Shown: positions 23,104-31,764 of the stretch, piece by piece
Position numbering within the stretch: position 1 is the first letter of the stretch
Layout of the letters: every line of letters starts with the position of its first letter
Assembly (NCBI GenBank): GCA_019359015.1
Contig: JAHHID010000058.1
Location: 1-50,220, forward strand
Length of the DNA: 50,220 bases
Origin: Spirirestis rafaelensis WJT71-NPBG6
GTDB taxonomy: Bacteria > Cyanobacteriota > Cyanobacteriia > Cyanobacteriales > Nostocaceae
Direction of reading: 5' to 3'
Program-made: the position numbers and the translations under genes
Notes under the pieces: generated by a model
The model's database searches: none
Told to the model about the DNA's origin: nothing
The model's input: the letters and a program-made list of their open reading frames with translations, nothing else

Positions 23104-25572
23104 CTAAGAAAGAGGTCTATTCGCGATCGCCATAATTGTAGATAAAGGAACTTCCGCAAAATACTCACGTTGAAATTGTTCTTCTCGCACTGCGGCTAAA
23201 AATTGTTCAACCGCAGCATCGGCTACTGTTTCGGCAATATTGGTAGAATGCAAGCTCATTTGCAAGTTACGATCAACTCGAGTGATTGAGAATCCTAAGC
23301 ATTTTAAAGCTCTAAATCCAAAATACAAGGTTTGGTCTTTAATGCCGAGTTTTTCTAAAAGCTGTACGCGAGTAACTGTTTCATTTGTGCGACTGAGATA
23401 TTTAGCAATTCCCACAAGGGTGAGCCAAATTTGCTCAGGTTGTTGGTTTTCAGGTTTAGACCAAGCGATCGCTAGTTGTTGTTGATTGTAAAGCGATCGT
23501 CTTAACCACACTCTTAAATCATCCCAGCTTGTAGGGCACTCTTTAACTAAAAGTGCTGAGTCTTCTTTAGTAGGCACATTTCGCCAATCTACTATCAGTG
23601 CTGAGGAGTTAACTGCGTGCTGAAATATTGAGTTTTCACTTTTACGCACCGCAATTAATCTGATTTCATAGCGCTTCTTGAAGGTGTTGTAATCTAATTC
23701 AGCGATGCAATCACACCTTCCCATCGGTAATTCATCTTTATAGTGTCCCCACCAAATCCCAGGAAAACTGCTTCTAATAGAATCATCCCGAATTTCAAAA
23801 TCTGTTTTAATATACTGTACCTTTTTCCCCCGCGAATCTTGCTGATTGCGATTCCAAGAATTTTCAAACCAGCAATTTTGAATTAGCAGTTTTGGTACAG
23901 GGTTTCCCATTCCGCAAGGTTCAAGTAATTTCAGTTCATAAAATAACTCTTTACCCAAGTCTGCTACCGTTACTGCCAAGTCTGCTTGTATTGTTGCTGT
24001 CAGGGTTGCACCACCTAAAGTTTGCCGCAAGCGTTGATTAATCGCTTCTGTAAATAAAGGAATATTCTCCACCGGCAAACTCAAACCCGCTGCAAAGGGA
24101 TGTCCCCCAAAGCGATGTAACAAATGTGCTTGGTCTTTTACCAATTGATACAAGTCAACTGAGTTTACCGAACGAGCAGAACCTCTTGCGAGAGGAGGGG
24201 GGGAGGGGGAGAGCGGGAGAGGGGGAGCAGAGGGGAGGGGGAGATGGGGAGAAAGAAGAATTGTCCTCCTTGTCCCCTTGTCTCCTTGTCCCCTTGTCTC
24301 CTTGTCCTCCTTGTCCTCCTTGTCCTCCTTGTCCCCTTGTCCCCCTGTCTCCTTGTCCTCTATTCCCACACCCTCTGTACTCAACAAAATCGTCGGTCGT
24401 CCTGTCTCTTGTGCTACTTGCCCAGCAACTAAACCTAAGACGCCAACTGCCCATTGGGGATCTTCTAAAACGATGACGCTGGCGGTTGATAAGTCTAACT
24501 GGGTAAGCTTTTGAGTTACTTGTTGGGCAACGTCTTTCTGTAAAGATTTGCGTCTACTGTTTGCTAGTTCTGTTTCTTCTGCTAGTTTATTGACGCGCTT
24601 TTCGTCGCGACTAGTCAGTAGTTCTACGCAAAAAGAGGCATCGCCTTGAATGCGGCTGACAGCGTTAATTCGTGGACCCAAACCAAAGGAAATATCTGTA
24701 GGGCGATCGCCACTTTTCTGGCATAATTCTAATAATCGCCCTACCCCCGGACGCCTTCTGGTTGCTGGTGGCTGTTTAAAGTCTTCTTGCAGTCTTTGAA
24801 TTCCTAACTGCGCTAAATAACGACAATCTCCACTTAGCTGCACTAAGTCTGCAATTAAGCCCACTGCCACTAAATCTAATAAATCTTCTAGCGGTTGTTG
24901 AGGTACTTTCGGTAAGCTTTGATAAAGCGCTTCAACCAACTTGTAAGCTACCGCGACACCAGAAAGATAAAATAATGGATGTGTATTTGCTAGATAGCGG
25001 GGATTGATAATTGCTGTAACTGGTGGGCGTTCAGCGGGTAATGTGTGGTGGTCTGTAACAATAATATCTATGCCTTGTTCTTTAGCATAAATTATTTCAC
25101 TGATATTTGTGCTGCCAGTGTCGCAAGTAACTATTAATTTGCAACCTTGTTTTACAAGCTTATCAATGCCTTGATTGTTGAGTCCGTGGGATTCTGTTAT
25201 CCGGTTAGGAATGTAGTAATTTAAGTGCGTATTCTGTTCAAAAAACTCTCCTAAACCATCCCACAGCACCGCAGTTGAGGTGATACCATCTGCATCAAAG
25301 TCTCCCCAAATAACGATTTTTTCCTTTTCATCCCGCGCTTGTTTGAGGCGTCTGACAGCTAAGAGCATTTCTTCGCCAAACTCAAACGGACTCGCAGGTT
25401 GATAAGCTTGAGGGTTGACAAAATCAGCTAATTGTGTTTCTTCCTTGATGCCTCGTTGCCATAATAACTGCGCTGCGTAATGTCCGCTTTTATTGGGGGT
25501 GTAATGTTTTACCGCTTCGATGAACCATTCTGGCGGTTGTTCAGTTGCGACAATATTCCACTGCTGTTGCAT
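23104..25572 (-). CDS. recJ: Single-stranded-DNA-specific exonuclease RecJ, with low-complexity insertion
   Basis: An 822-aa DHH/DHHA1 nuclease degrading ssDNA 5' to 3' in recombination and repair. Catalytic motifs are present in order: VIWGDFDADGITST, LIVTCDTGSTN, IIVTDHHTLP, GPRINAVSRI and, in DHHA1, HRFGGHPFAAGLSL. Between ILLSTEGVGI and ARGSARSVNSVD, about residues 402-462, lies a repetitive stretch (DKE repeats followed by a Pro/Leu/Ser-rich run) that is not part of the family; ARGSARS is normally close to the preceding strand. The insertion keeps the frame. A cyanobacterial-type C-terminal extension ends the protein. Upstream is a short repeat and the GNAT stop region; transcription is leftward. 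Confidence 0.92.
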   Translation of the reverse strand: MQQQWNIVATEQPPEWFIEAVKHYTPNKSGHYAAQLLWQRGIKEETQLADFVNPQAYQPASPFEFGEEMLLAVRRLKQARDEKEKIVIWGDFDADGITSTAVLWDGLGEFFEQNTHLNYYIPNRITESHGLNNQGIDKLVKQGCKLIVTCDTGSTNISEIIYAKEQGIDIIVTDHHTLPAERPPVTAIINPRYLANTHPLFYLSGVAVAYKLVEALYQSLPKVPQQPLEDLLDLVAVGLIADLVQLSGDCRYLAQLGIQRLQEDFKQPPATRRRPGVGRLLELCQKSGDRPTDISFGLGPRINAVSRIQGDASFCVELLTSRDEKRVNKLAEETELANSRRKSLQKDVAQQVTQKLTQLDLSTASVIVLEDPQWAVGVLGLVAGQVAQETGRPTILLSTEGVGIEDKETGGQGDKEDKEDKEDKETRGQGDKGTRRTILLSPHLPLPSAPPLPLSPSPPPLARGSARSVNSVDLYQLVKDQAHLLHRFGGHPFAAGLSLPVENIPLFTEAINQRLRQTLGGATLTATIQADLAVTVADLGKELFYELKLLEPCGMGNPVPKLLIQNCWFENSWNRNQQDSRGKKVQYIKTDFEIRDDSIRSSFPGIWWGHYKDELPMGRCDCIAELDYNTFKKRYEIRLIAVRKSENSIFQHAVNSSALIVDWRNVPTKEDSALLVKECPTSWDDLRVWLRRSLYNQQQLAIAWSKPENQQPEQIWLTLVGIAKYLSRTNETVTRVQLLEKLGIKDQTLYFGFRALKCLGFSITRVDRNLQMSLHSTNIAETVADAAVEQFLAAVREEQFQREYFAEVPLSTIMAIANRPLS
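24186..24366. repeat. In-frame low-complexity insertion within recJ
   Basis: The left half (24186-24247) is G/A-rich (GGAGGGGGGGAGGGGGAGA type). The right half (24264-24360) is a 9-bp repeat, CTTGTCCTC alternating with CTTGTCCCC and CTTGTCTCC. The same kinds of tract occur between genes in this window. Being a multiple of three, it leaves recJ open. Confidence 0.85.
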
Positions 25573-25645
25573 CTAAAATAAATTAAAAATTAAGAATGTA
25601 AAAAGTAGAGTCAGGATACTTCTCCTAACTCCTAATTGCATGAGT

Positions 25646-26284
25646 CTAAATCGGACTTTGTTCGTCAGTTGTTTGAGGTTCGTTGACGAGGGGATTGAGG
25701 ACTACTTCATTACCAATTGCATCAGGTTTGCGTGCGCGAATGGCGGGACGCGATCGCCTATAACCCGCTCTTTCTGCTTTTTGATGCTCATAATCAATTA
25801 GTCTGCCATAATAATCGTGCTTGCTTAAATTCATCGACAAGAAAATATGCTGGCGGATATTTCCAAAACCTTTGCGGTTAAAAAACTTCACTGCTGGTAT
25901 ATTTGTCGGATCGGTGTCTACCAACATAAACCGCGCTCCATCTTCAATCATGCGTGCGACAACTTTATCAACCAGCTTGTCAGCGACTCCGCGACGCTGA
26001 AATTTAGGATTAACTCCTAGCCAGAGAATATAACCGTAAGTCCAAGATGCTTTGGTGATGATAGTTCCCAAAATAAATCCGGCTACTTCCTCATCGATTT
26101 CCGCAACCAAACAGTATTCTGGATCTGTGTTGTAAAGTCCAATCACCTCCCATTCATCCCAAGTACGGTATAAATATGGGTATAATTCGCTAGTAAATAA
26201 CTTTTCCCCCAAGTGGTAAATGGGGGCAATGTCATCAATTCCTAATTCGCGGACATAAACCGCATCAAATTCGTCGAAGGTCAT
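25646..26284 (-). CDS. GNAT family N-acetyltransferase
   Basis: The 212-aa protein has the GNAT acetyl-CoA fold: VYVRELGIDDIAPIYHL at the start, CLVAEIDEEVAGFILGTII, the acetyl-CoA loop LGVNPKFQRRGVADKLV, and VDTDPTNIPAVKFFNRKGF. It is of the RimI-like type, probably acetylating a protein or small amine. The open frame runs upstream to 26416, but those 44 residues are translated repeat DNA (PMPDAQFPMPNAPN), so the start is the ATG at 26284 (MTFDEFDAVY). The tail of about 45 residues is basic, then acidic, and disordered. Confidence 0.88.
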   Translation of the reverse strand: MTFDEFDAVYVRELGIDDIAPIYHLGEKLFTSELYPYLYRTWDEWEVIGLYNTDPEYCLVAEIDEEVAGFILGTIITKASWTYGYILWLGVNPKFQRRGVADKLVDKVVARMIEDGARFMLVDTDPTNIPAVKFFNRKGFGNIRQHIFLSMNLSKHDYYGRLIDYEHQKAERAGYRRSRPAIRARKPDAIGNEVVLNPLVNEPQTTDEQSPI

Positions 26285-26480
26285 ATAATTTGGGGCATTG
26301 GGCATTGGGAATTGAGCATCGGGCATTGGGCATGGGGGAGGCAGTGCGTTGGACGGGTTCCCCGGCTTGTTCGCGCAGCGTCTCCGTAAGGAGAAGCATC
26401 TGCCGTCATGGGGCATTGGGCATTGGGCTTTTCCTTTTTCCCCTTTCCCATGAGTCCCTTTTCCCTTTCCCCGTCTTTAA
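26285..26480. repeat. Mixed short repeats (GGCATTGG and GTTCGCGCAGCGT types)
   Basis: GGCATTG units at about 26295-26335 and 26410-26430 flank a block at about 26338-26408 containing GTTCGCGCAGCGTCTCCG and AAGGAGAAGCATCTGCCG. The latter resembles the dispersed element near 41820-41866. It supports the short start for the GNAT gene. Confidence 0.8.
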
Positions 26481-26501
26481 AATCCCTAGTCCCTAGTCCT
26501 T

Positions 26502-27326
26502 TTATAAAGTTACTTCCTGAATGGTAGCGAGATTAAGTAGAGTCTTGTCTATACTAGAAGCAGAATTTGCCGCAGATATTACATCAGTCGATATTTGTGT
26601 GCGATCGCATCGAGTGGCAAATTGACAATATTCACAAGCTTTGTTACCTTCTGCTACTTGCGGAAATTGTTCTCCGTGTTGATAACGTTCTAACCAATTA
26701 GTTAACTTGTTTAATAGCTGATTTAGCTTCTTTGCGGTTTGTTCATGTGCGGCAGTATTGTAACTAAATTTAATACTTTGCGGTTTGCCTTCAGATTGCA
26801 CAAACCAGTAAGTCATAGAAATATTTTCTGGCGGGTATTCGCTGGTTTGCGCCAATACATACATATAAAGACGTGTCTGCCAATTTTTTTCTAACTTGCG
26901 CTTGTTTGGCGGTTTGGGATAAGTTTTCCAATCGAGAATTTGCGCTTGCAGGTTATCTGCAATCAATAAATCATATATAACTGTGAGCAGATAATTTTGA
27001 ACTTGCAGAGTGCGATAATGTTCGCTCTCGCGGAAAGCGTCACTATCAGCAGAAGTTAAAATCTCTGGTGCTGCATTGGCAAAAGCCGACATCCAGCTTT
27101 GTAGTTGCGCGTCTTCTTGCAGAAAACTGTCTATTGGCAAACCCATTTCTTGCTGCTGCATTAGCCGGTGAAAGCGACTACCTAAAGTTTGCCGTTCTTG
27201 GTGTTCTGGATCTAAGGGAGAATTTAATTGTTGTAAATAGGTATGTTGAAACTGACGGGGACAACGTTCTAGTAAGTTAAGTTGCCCTTGAGAAAGTCGC
27301 AGTAGTTGAGGTTGAGTTGAAAGCAT
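26502..27326 (-). CDS. PD-(D/E)XK nuclease family protein with likely Fe-S cluster
   Basis: A 274-aa RecB/Cas4-like nuclease. Core motifs: LGSRFHRLMQQ (His of motif I), YDLLIADNLQAQILDWKTYPK (Asp and the D-x-K active site) and NWQTRLYMYVLAQ (the QxxxY motif). Cys22 (LLERCPRQFQ) and three C-terminal cysteines (ACEYC and TRC, about residues 229-240) match the four-Cys iron-sulfur pattern of AddB/Cas4 nucleases. No CRISPR array or cas gene is nearby, so a general DNA-repair role is more likely. It is upstream of the GNAT gene on the same strand, 217 bp away. Confidence 0.85.
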   Translation of the reverse strand: MLSTQPQLLRLSQGQLNLLERCPRQFQHTYLQQLNSPLDPEHQERQTLGSRFHRLMQQQEMGLPIDSFLQEDAQLQSWMSAFANAAPEILTSADSDAFRESEHYRTLQVQNYLLTVIYDLLIADNLQAQILDWKTYPKPPNKRKLEKNWQTRLYMYVLAQTSEYPPENISMTYWFVQSEGKPQSIKFSYNTAAHEQTAKKLNQLLNKLTNWLERYQHGEQFPQVAEGNKACEYCQFATRCDRTQISTDVISAANSASSIDKTLLNLATIQEVTL

Positions 27327-27398
27327 GATTTTATTTTAGGAGATTGGCAATAACCTTCGCGCTCCAATTCCTAATCCAACCGTGCAAGCGTCAAGTTT

Positions 27399-27510
27399 CT
27401 CGTTCCCAGTCTTTGGCTGGGAATGCTTTTTTTCGAGGCTCTGCCTCGAAGGAAATTAATGGAGGCAGAGCCTCCTCTATCTGCATTCCAATGCGGAGCA
27501 TAGGAACGAG
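27399..27510. repeat. Dispersed repeat with CTCGTTCC / GGAACGAG ends
   Basis: A 112-bp element with 8-bp inverted ends. Inside are two hairpins: CCCAG...CTGGG near the left end and GAGGCTCTGCCTC with a partner GGCAGAGCCTCC. No coding capacity. It lies between the nuclease gene and the small membrane protein gene. Confidence 0.85.
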
Positions 27511-27614
27511 AATAATGCCCATTAAACAATTGCCAAGCGCAAAAAATAAAAGGTAAAAGGTAAAGAATAATTCCGTCCATCCTTTTTCCTTTTACCTTTC
27601 TATGTACCTGATGC

Positions 27615-27818
27615 TTATTTAATGTTAGCCTTTGTATCTCGCACTGCGGCAAAGAAAAATAATCCGGTGAGGGGAATGCTCAACGCCAAAATGATTGCGG
27701 TTGTTTGCATACCTAAATCGGGTTGTCCGGAAGAGAGTTCAAAAACTGAACCGACTGCGGCGATCGCTGTTATACAACAACCAGCTAAAAACAGTCCGCT
27801 TTTTGGAGTCATCATCAT
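27615..27818 (-). CDS. Small two-helix membrane protein
   Basis: A 67-aa protein with two membrane helices: LFLAGCCITAIAAVGSVFEL and TAIILALSIPLTGLFFFAAV. Function not recognised. AAGGTGG eleven bases before the ATG is a good ribosome site, and the gene starts only 13 bp after the def stop. It is therefore very probably co-transcribed with peptide deformylase. Two extra in-frame Met codons begin the frame (MMMTPKSG). Confidence 0.72.
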   Translation of the reverse strand: MMMTPKSGLFLAGCCITAIAAVGSVFELSSGQPDLGMQTTAIILALSIPLTGLFFFAAVRDTKANIK

Positions 27819-27831
27819 GGTTCACACCACC

Positions 27832-28395
27832 TTATGCTACTGGTTTCACAGCTTGGTAGGAGAAGCCATGCTTGGATAACTCCTCATTCAACGTCAGAGA
27901 ATTTTCTACCCGATCTACAAATAATACACCGTTGAGGTGATCGATCTCGTGCTGAATGCAGCGTCCGAGTAAATCGTTTGCTTTTAATGTCCGAGGACGC
28001 CCATACTCATCTTTGTATGCAACTTCCACAACTTCTGGACGCTTCACATCTATATAAACGTTGGGAATGCTCAAACATCCTTCTTGAGCTACGCTAATAT
28101 CGCGGCTTACCTGTTTAATTGTCGGGTTAATCAAAATCAGTGGGGGATTAGCTGCGTTATCTGGTTCGCAGTCGATGACAATTAGTTGTTTGTTAATTGC
28201 AACTTGGGGTGCAGCCAAACCAATGCCATCTTTACTGTACATTGTTTGTAGCATTTCGCGGACGATTTGGCGAAGTTCGTCATCTACTTTTGCAATGCGC
28301 TTGGCTGGTTGACGCAAAACGCGATCGCCTAGATAGTGAAGTTCTAAAGGCGGATTTTTTAACTTTTTTTTCTCAACAGAAATGCAAGGAGGCAT
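27832..28395 (-). CDS. def: Peptide deformylase
   Basis: A 187-aa metallo-enzyme removing the formyl group from the N-terminal Met of new proteins. All three family motifs are intact: GIGLAAPQV (motif 1), EGCLSIP with the metal-binding Cys (motif 2), and QHEIDHLNG with the HExxH metal ligands (motif 3). The first 15 residues form a basic extension before the conserved LHYLGDRVLR. It is the first gene of a leftward pair with the small membrane protein. Confidence 0.96.
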   Translation of the reverse strand: MPPCISVEKKKLKNPPLELHYLGDRVLRQPAKRIAKVDDELRQIVREMLQTMYSKDGIGLAAPQVAINKQLIVIDCEPDNAANPPLILINPTIKQVSRDISVAQEGCLSIPNVYIDVKRPEVVEVAYKDEYGRPRTLKANDLLGRCIQHEIDHLNGVLFVDRVENSLTLNEELSKHGFSYQAVKPVA

Positions 28396-28577
28396 GTTTC
28401 TCTATGGCTAGATTGAACAATAGTGCTACTACTTCAATTCTATCAATCTCAGCCAAATACCCTCTAAATGATTCGGTAATCACTCTTCGGGATAAATAGA
28501 TTGTCTATGGTATCTATATTAGTGGATACAAAAAATTATTTTTTTCAACTCCAGCACTGTTGTGGTGGAGTTTGTTA

Positions 28578-30044
28578 ATGGAAATTTTACAAATGAATCA
28601 AAAGCGTCTCTCTACTGGAATACGAGGTTTTGACGAAGTTCTTCATGGCGGTTTTATCCCAGGTAGAGCTTATTTGGTGCGCGGCGGTGCCGGTTCTGGT
28701 AAAACGACACTGGGGCTGCACTTTCTCTCAGTGGGTGTAGCTAACGACGAACCGAGTATGTATATAACTTTCGGAGAACCCGCAGAACAAATCAAAAGTA
28801 ATGGTGCGGAAATTGGGTTAAACACCGAAGCGATGCACTTTTTGGATCTCAGCCCATCTGCCGAATTTTTCAGCCAAATGCAAACTTATGATATTTTCTC
28901 ACCAGCTGAGGTAGAGCGAGAACCAACTACTCAAAAATTAATTGAGTCTCTGGATACGATTAAACCCCAGCGAGTATTTTTGGATGCGATCACCCAGTTC
29001 CGCTATATGTCCACTGACGCTTTCCAGTTTCGCAAACAAGTGCTTTCATTTATGCGCTTTTTGTTAGAAAGTGGTGCGACGGTAATTTTCACTTCTGAAG
29101 CTAGTCGATCTGCTCCGGATGAAGATTTACAATTTATGAGCGATGGTGTGATTCACCTGTACAACTCTAGCAAAGGCAGGACGCTTCAAGTTACCAAGTT
29201 TCGCGGTTCTGATTTCCGCACTGGTTTTCATGCGGTGCGCTTAACCGACCAAGGAATGCGACTTTTTCCGCGTCTGCAACCAGAAAATTACAAACGCGAA
29301 TATACTAATCAGGCTGTTGCTTCTGGTGTGCCAGAATTAGATCAACTGCTCCACGGTGGTTTAGAGCGCGGGACGGTGACTCTTTTAACTGGTCCTACTG
29401 GTGTGGGCAAAACTACTATCGGACTTCAGTTTATGAAAGAAGCTGCCGGAAGAGGAGAGCGATCGGTAGTTTACACCTTTGAGGAAACCGAAGAAACTCT
29501 GGTGGCTCGTTCGGAAAGCGTTAATATTCCGGTTCACGCTATGATTAAATTCGGCACGCTGTCAGTTGTGCCAGTCGAGCCATTGCACTTAAGCGCCGAT
29601 GAATTCGCTAGTTTGGTGCGTGAAGAGGTAGAAGAGAGACAAGCCCGGATTGTGATGATTGATAGCGTTGCAGGCTATCGACTGTCGATGCGTGGTGACA
29701 ACTTGGTAACTCACCTGCACGCTTTATGCAAGTATTTGCAAAATATGGGTGTGACAGTGATTGTGGTTAACGAGATCGAATACATCACCGGTGAATTTCG
29801 AGCAACTGATCTTGGGATCAGTTACATTGCAGATAATATCATTTTCCTGCGCTACTTAGAAATTAAAGGAGAAATGCGGAAAGCGATCGGCGTTTTGAAG
29901 AAACGCTTGTCTGACTTTGAAAAAAGCTTACGCGAAATTGAGCTAACTCGCTACGGTATTAAAGTAGGTAGACCACTCAGCAAACTTAGAAAAATTCTCA
30001 GCGGCACTCCCGAATGGGCGGATAATTATGATGGGGAAGAATGA
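28578..30044 (+). CDS. Double-domain KaiC-like RecA-superfamily ATPase
   Basis: A 488-aa protein with two KaiC-type domains. The first holds LSTGIRGFDEVLHGGFIPG and Walker A RGGAGSGKTTL; the second SGVPELDQLLHGGLERG and Walker A GPTGVGKTTI, followed by catalytic acidic TFEETEETL and Walker B-like IVMIDSVAG. It is similar to, but not, the clock protein KaiC: no kaiA/kaiB neighbours and no recognised Ser-Thr phosphosite pair. GGTGGAG seven bases before the ATG at 28578 decides the start over TTG 28560 and ATG 28593. It overlaps the next gene by 4 nt (ATGA), so the three genes form an operon and probably a signalling complex. Confidence 0.88.
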   Translation: MEILQMNQKRLSTGIRGFDEVLHGGFIPGRAYLVRGGAGSGKTTLGLHFLSVGVANDEPSMYITFGEPAEQIKSNGAEIGLNTEAMHFLDLSPSAEFFSQMQTYDIFSPAEVEREPTTQKLIESLDTIKPQRVFLDAITQFRYMSTDAFQFRKQVLSFMRFLLESGATVIFTSEASRSAPDEDLQFMSDGVIHLYNSSKGRTLQVTKFRGSDFRTGFHAVRLTDQGMRLFPRLQPENYKREYTNQAVASGVPELDQLLHGGLERGTVTLLTGPTGVGKTTIGLQFMKEAAGRGERSVVYTFEETEETLVARSESVNIPVHAMIKFGTLSVVPVEPLHLSADEFASLVREEVEERQARIVMIDSVAGYRLSMRGDNLVTHLHALCKYLQNMGVTVIVVNEIEYITGEFRATDLGISYIADNIIFLRYLEIKGEMRKAIGVLKKRLSDFEKSLREIELTRYGIKVGRPLSKLRKILSGTPEWADNYDGEE

Positions 30045-30406
30045 GCGAAAAACCCCTGATTTTAACCGTAGGCAGCAACTGCCGCAATGTCGAATTACTT
30101 AACCAATTTTTAAATAAAGAAGGATATCAAACCATTGGCGTTAGTAATTTGGAGGAATTAGATCGCCAATTAAGAGAATTATCGGAAATTAAGTTAGTTA
30201 TGTTAGATATTGCTGGTTTTGATCGCACTATCTGGGAACGCTGCGAACAACTGCAAAATCAACAAATCCCCTTTTTGGTTATTTCGCCTAAACAAAGCGC
30301 TACAATTCAACTCCAAAGCCTTGCTCACGGCGCTAGGAGTATGCTGGTTAAGCCGCTTGTAATGCAACAATTATTAGCGTTGATTAAGAGTCTATTAGGA
30401 GAATAA
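30041..30406 (+). CDS. Degenerate single-domain response regulator
   Basis: A 121-aa CheY-like receiver alone. The candidate phosphoacceptor Asp56 (VMLDIAGFD), Ser82 at the switch position (FLVISPKQ) and Lys104 (MLVKPL) are present. However the Mg-binding acidic pair expected after strand 1 is missing: the sequence is LILTVGSNCRN. Phosphorylation is therefore doubtful, and the domain may be a protein-binding pseudo-receiver. It overlaps the KaiC-like stop by 4 nt and is followed by the kinase gene with 2 nt between, so all three are tightly coupled. Confidence 0.82.
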   Translation: MSEKPLILTVGSNCRNVELLNQFLNKEGYQTIGVSNLEELDRQLRELSEIKLVMLDIAGFDRTIWERCEQLQNQQIPFLVISPKQSATIQLQSLAHGARSMLVKPLVMQQLLALIKSLLGE

Positions 30407-30408
30407 AT

Positions 30409-31569
30409 ATGTGCAAGATTTTGCTAATTATAGAACATAAAGAGAATCGCCGCTTACTATCAGAGTGGTTGGAAACACGATACGAAGTATTTTCACCTGA
30501 TTTTGATGATGAATTGCCTAGCTTGCAACAATCTTTTGATTTATGTATTTTATGCGGTAGAGCATTGGATCGATATGGTCATTGGTTACAAGGGACTAAA
30601 AAAGCTCAAGAACCATTATTTTTACCTTTTCTATTAGTTACATCCCGCCAAAATGTGGGGATGGTAACTCGTCATTTATGGCGCACTATTGATGAACTGA
30701 TTATCACTCCTGTGGAAAAGGTAGAATTGCAAGCGCGGGTAGAAATGCTGTTTCAAAGACGAAAATTGTCTTTAGAACTAAAACTTGCTAACGAAAATCT
30801 CCAAGAAATCAACGAAATAAAAACCCGTTTTATCTCAATCGCTTCCCATGAGATTCGTAATCCACTACATACAATTTCAGCTTATGCACAAATACTCCTC
30901 CACCGCTCTAGCAAGAAATTAGCTGAAGAAAGAAAGCAGGAATTTTACGAAAAAATTAAAGCTTATGTGAACAAAATTACAGATATTTTAGATGATATAT
31001 TATTGCTATCGAGAGGAGAATTAGGAAAGCAACAATCAAATATAATTGAAATTAATTTAACTTCTTTGTGCGAACAAATTATTCAAGAAACTAAATTTTT
31101 CAGTAATAATATAATTAATTTTTATGCAGAAGATAAATATATAAATGCTTGTCTTGATGAAAAGCTATTACGACATATTCTTAGTAACTTGCTGACAAAT
31201 GCCATTAAATATTCACCTAAAGGTAGTCCAATTGATTTGGAATTAATTTCTAATGACGAAGAGGTAATTTTTCATATTAAAGATAAAGGTATTGGCATTA
31301 CTCCAGAAGACCAACAGCATCTTTTTGAGTCATTTTATCGTGCCAGTAATGTTGGAAACATTCCCGGTACTGGTTTGGGATTAGCGATCGTCAAGCAGTC
31401 TGTAGACTTACATGGTGGTAAAATTGCAGTTAAGAGTGAACTAGGGGTAGGAACTACTTTTACTGTTACATTGCCAATAGGCAATACTCAAAAAGAAAAT
31501 GTGCCTATACAAGAAGAGAACCCTGACGAATCGAATTCGCGGTTATACAAACAAAGTTCGCCTAGCTAA
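30409..31569 (+). CDS. Histidine kinase with N-terminal pseudo-receiver
   Basis: A 386-aa cytoplasmic kinase. Residues 1-110 fold like a receiver (KILLIIEHKENRRLL) but the phosphoacceptor position reads FDLCILCGRA, with no Asp, so it is a pseudo-receiver. A short coiled coil (about 115-140) leads to the HisKA domain with His147 (ASHEIRNPLHTI). The ATPase domain is complete: N box NLLTNAIKYSP, G1 DKGIGI, F box LFESFYR, G2 GTGLGLAIV. No membrane or PAS domain is visible. ATTAGGAGAATAAAT before the start gives a ribosome site. It is the third gene of the KaiC-like operon. The last 25 residues are polar and disordered. Confidence 0.9.
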   Translation: MCKILLIIEHKENRRLLSEWLETRYEVFSPDFDDELPSLQQSFDLCILCGRALDRYGHWLQGTKKAQEPLFLPFLLVTSRQNVGMVTRHLWRTIDELIITPVEKVELQARVEMLFQRRKLSLELKLANENLQEINEIKTRFISIASHEIRNPLHTISAYAQILLHRSSKKLAEERKQEFYEKIKAYVNKITDILDDILLLSRGELGKQQSNIIEINLTSLCEQIIQETKFFSNNIINFYAEDKYINACLDEKLLRHILSNLLTNAIKYSPKGSPIDLELISNDEEVIFHIKDKGIGITPEDQQHLFESFYRASNVGNIPGTGLGLAIVKQSVDLHGGKIAVKSELGVGTTFTVTLPIGNTQKENVPIQEENPDESNSRLYKQSSPS

Positions 31570-31628
31570 CTTCTGAATAATTCCCAGCGCCAATTATATC
31601 ATGTACCGTCATATAACTAGCGGTAAGT

Positions 31629-31686
31629 TCGTAGTAAGGACTGAAATCATTATATTTATAAGATAAGGACTGAAGTCCTTACTACA
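31629..31686. repeat. Palindromic dispersed repeat (GTAGTAAGGACTGAA type)
   Basis: GTAGTAAGGACTGAA at 31631-31645 is mirrored by GTCCTTACTAC ending at 31684, and TAAGGACTGAAGTCCTTA in the right half is itself a hairpin. It lies after the kinase stop and before the end of a convergent gene, where it could stop transcription from either side. Confidence 0.8.
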
Positions 31687-31764
31687 AAAATCTTTTATTA
31701 TGGGTAATTAAACTGACATGAGATGATATTGATTTTTATAAACTGCTAGCTTGTCAAGCAGAAA

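Noticed and set aside
24126-24514. Several open frames over the recJ low-complexity tract
   Set aside because: They are shadows of the recJ insertion in other frames; repeat DNA lacks stops.
26285-26416. Longer N-terminus for the GNAT protein
   Set aside because: These 44 codons are translated GGCATTGG repeats and unlike the family.
26502-27326. Cas4 nuclease
   Set aside because: The nuclease and four-Cys pattern fit Cas4, but there is no CRISPR array or cas gene nearby; a general PD-(D/E)XK nuclease is safer.
28578-30044. Circadian clock protein KaiC
   Set aside because: No kaiA/kaiB beside it and no recognised KaiC phosphosites; it belongs to the wider KaiC-like family.
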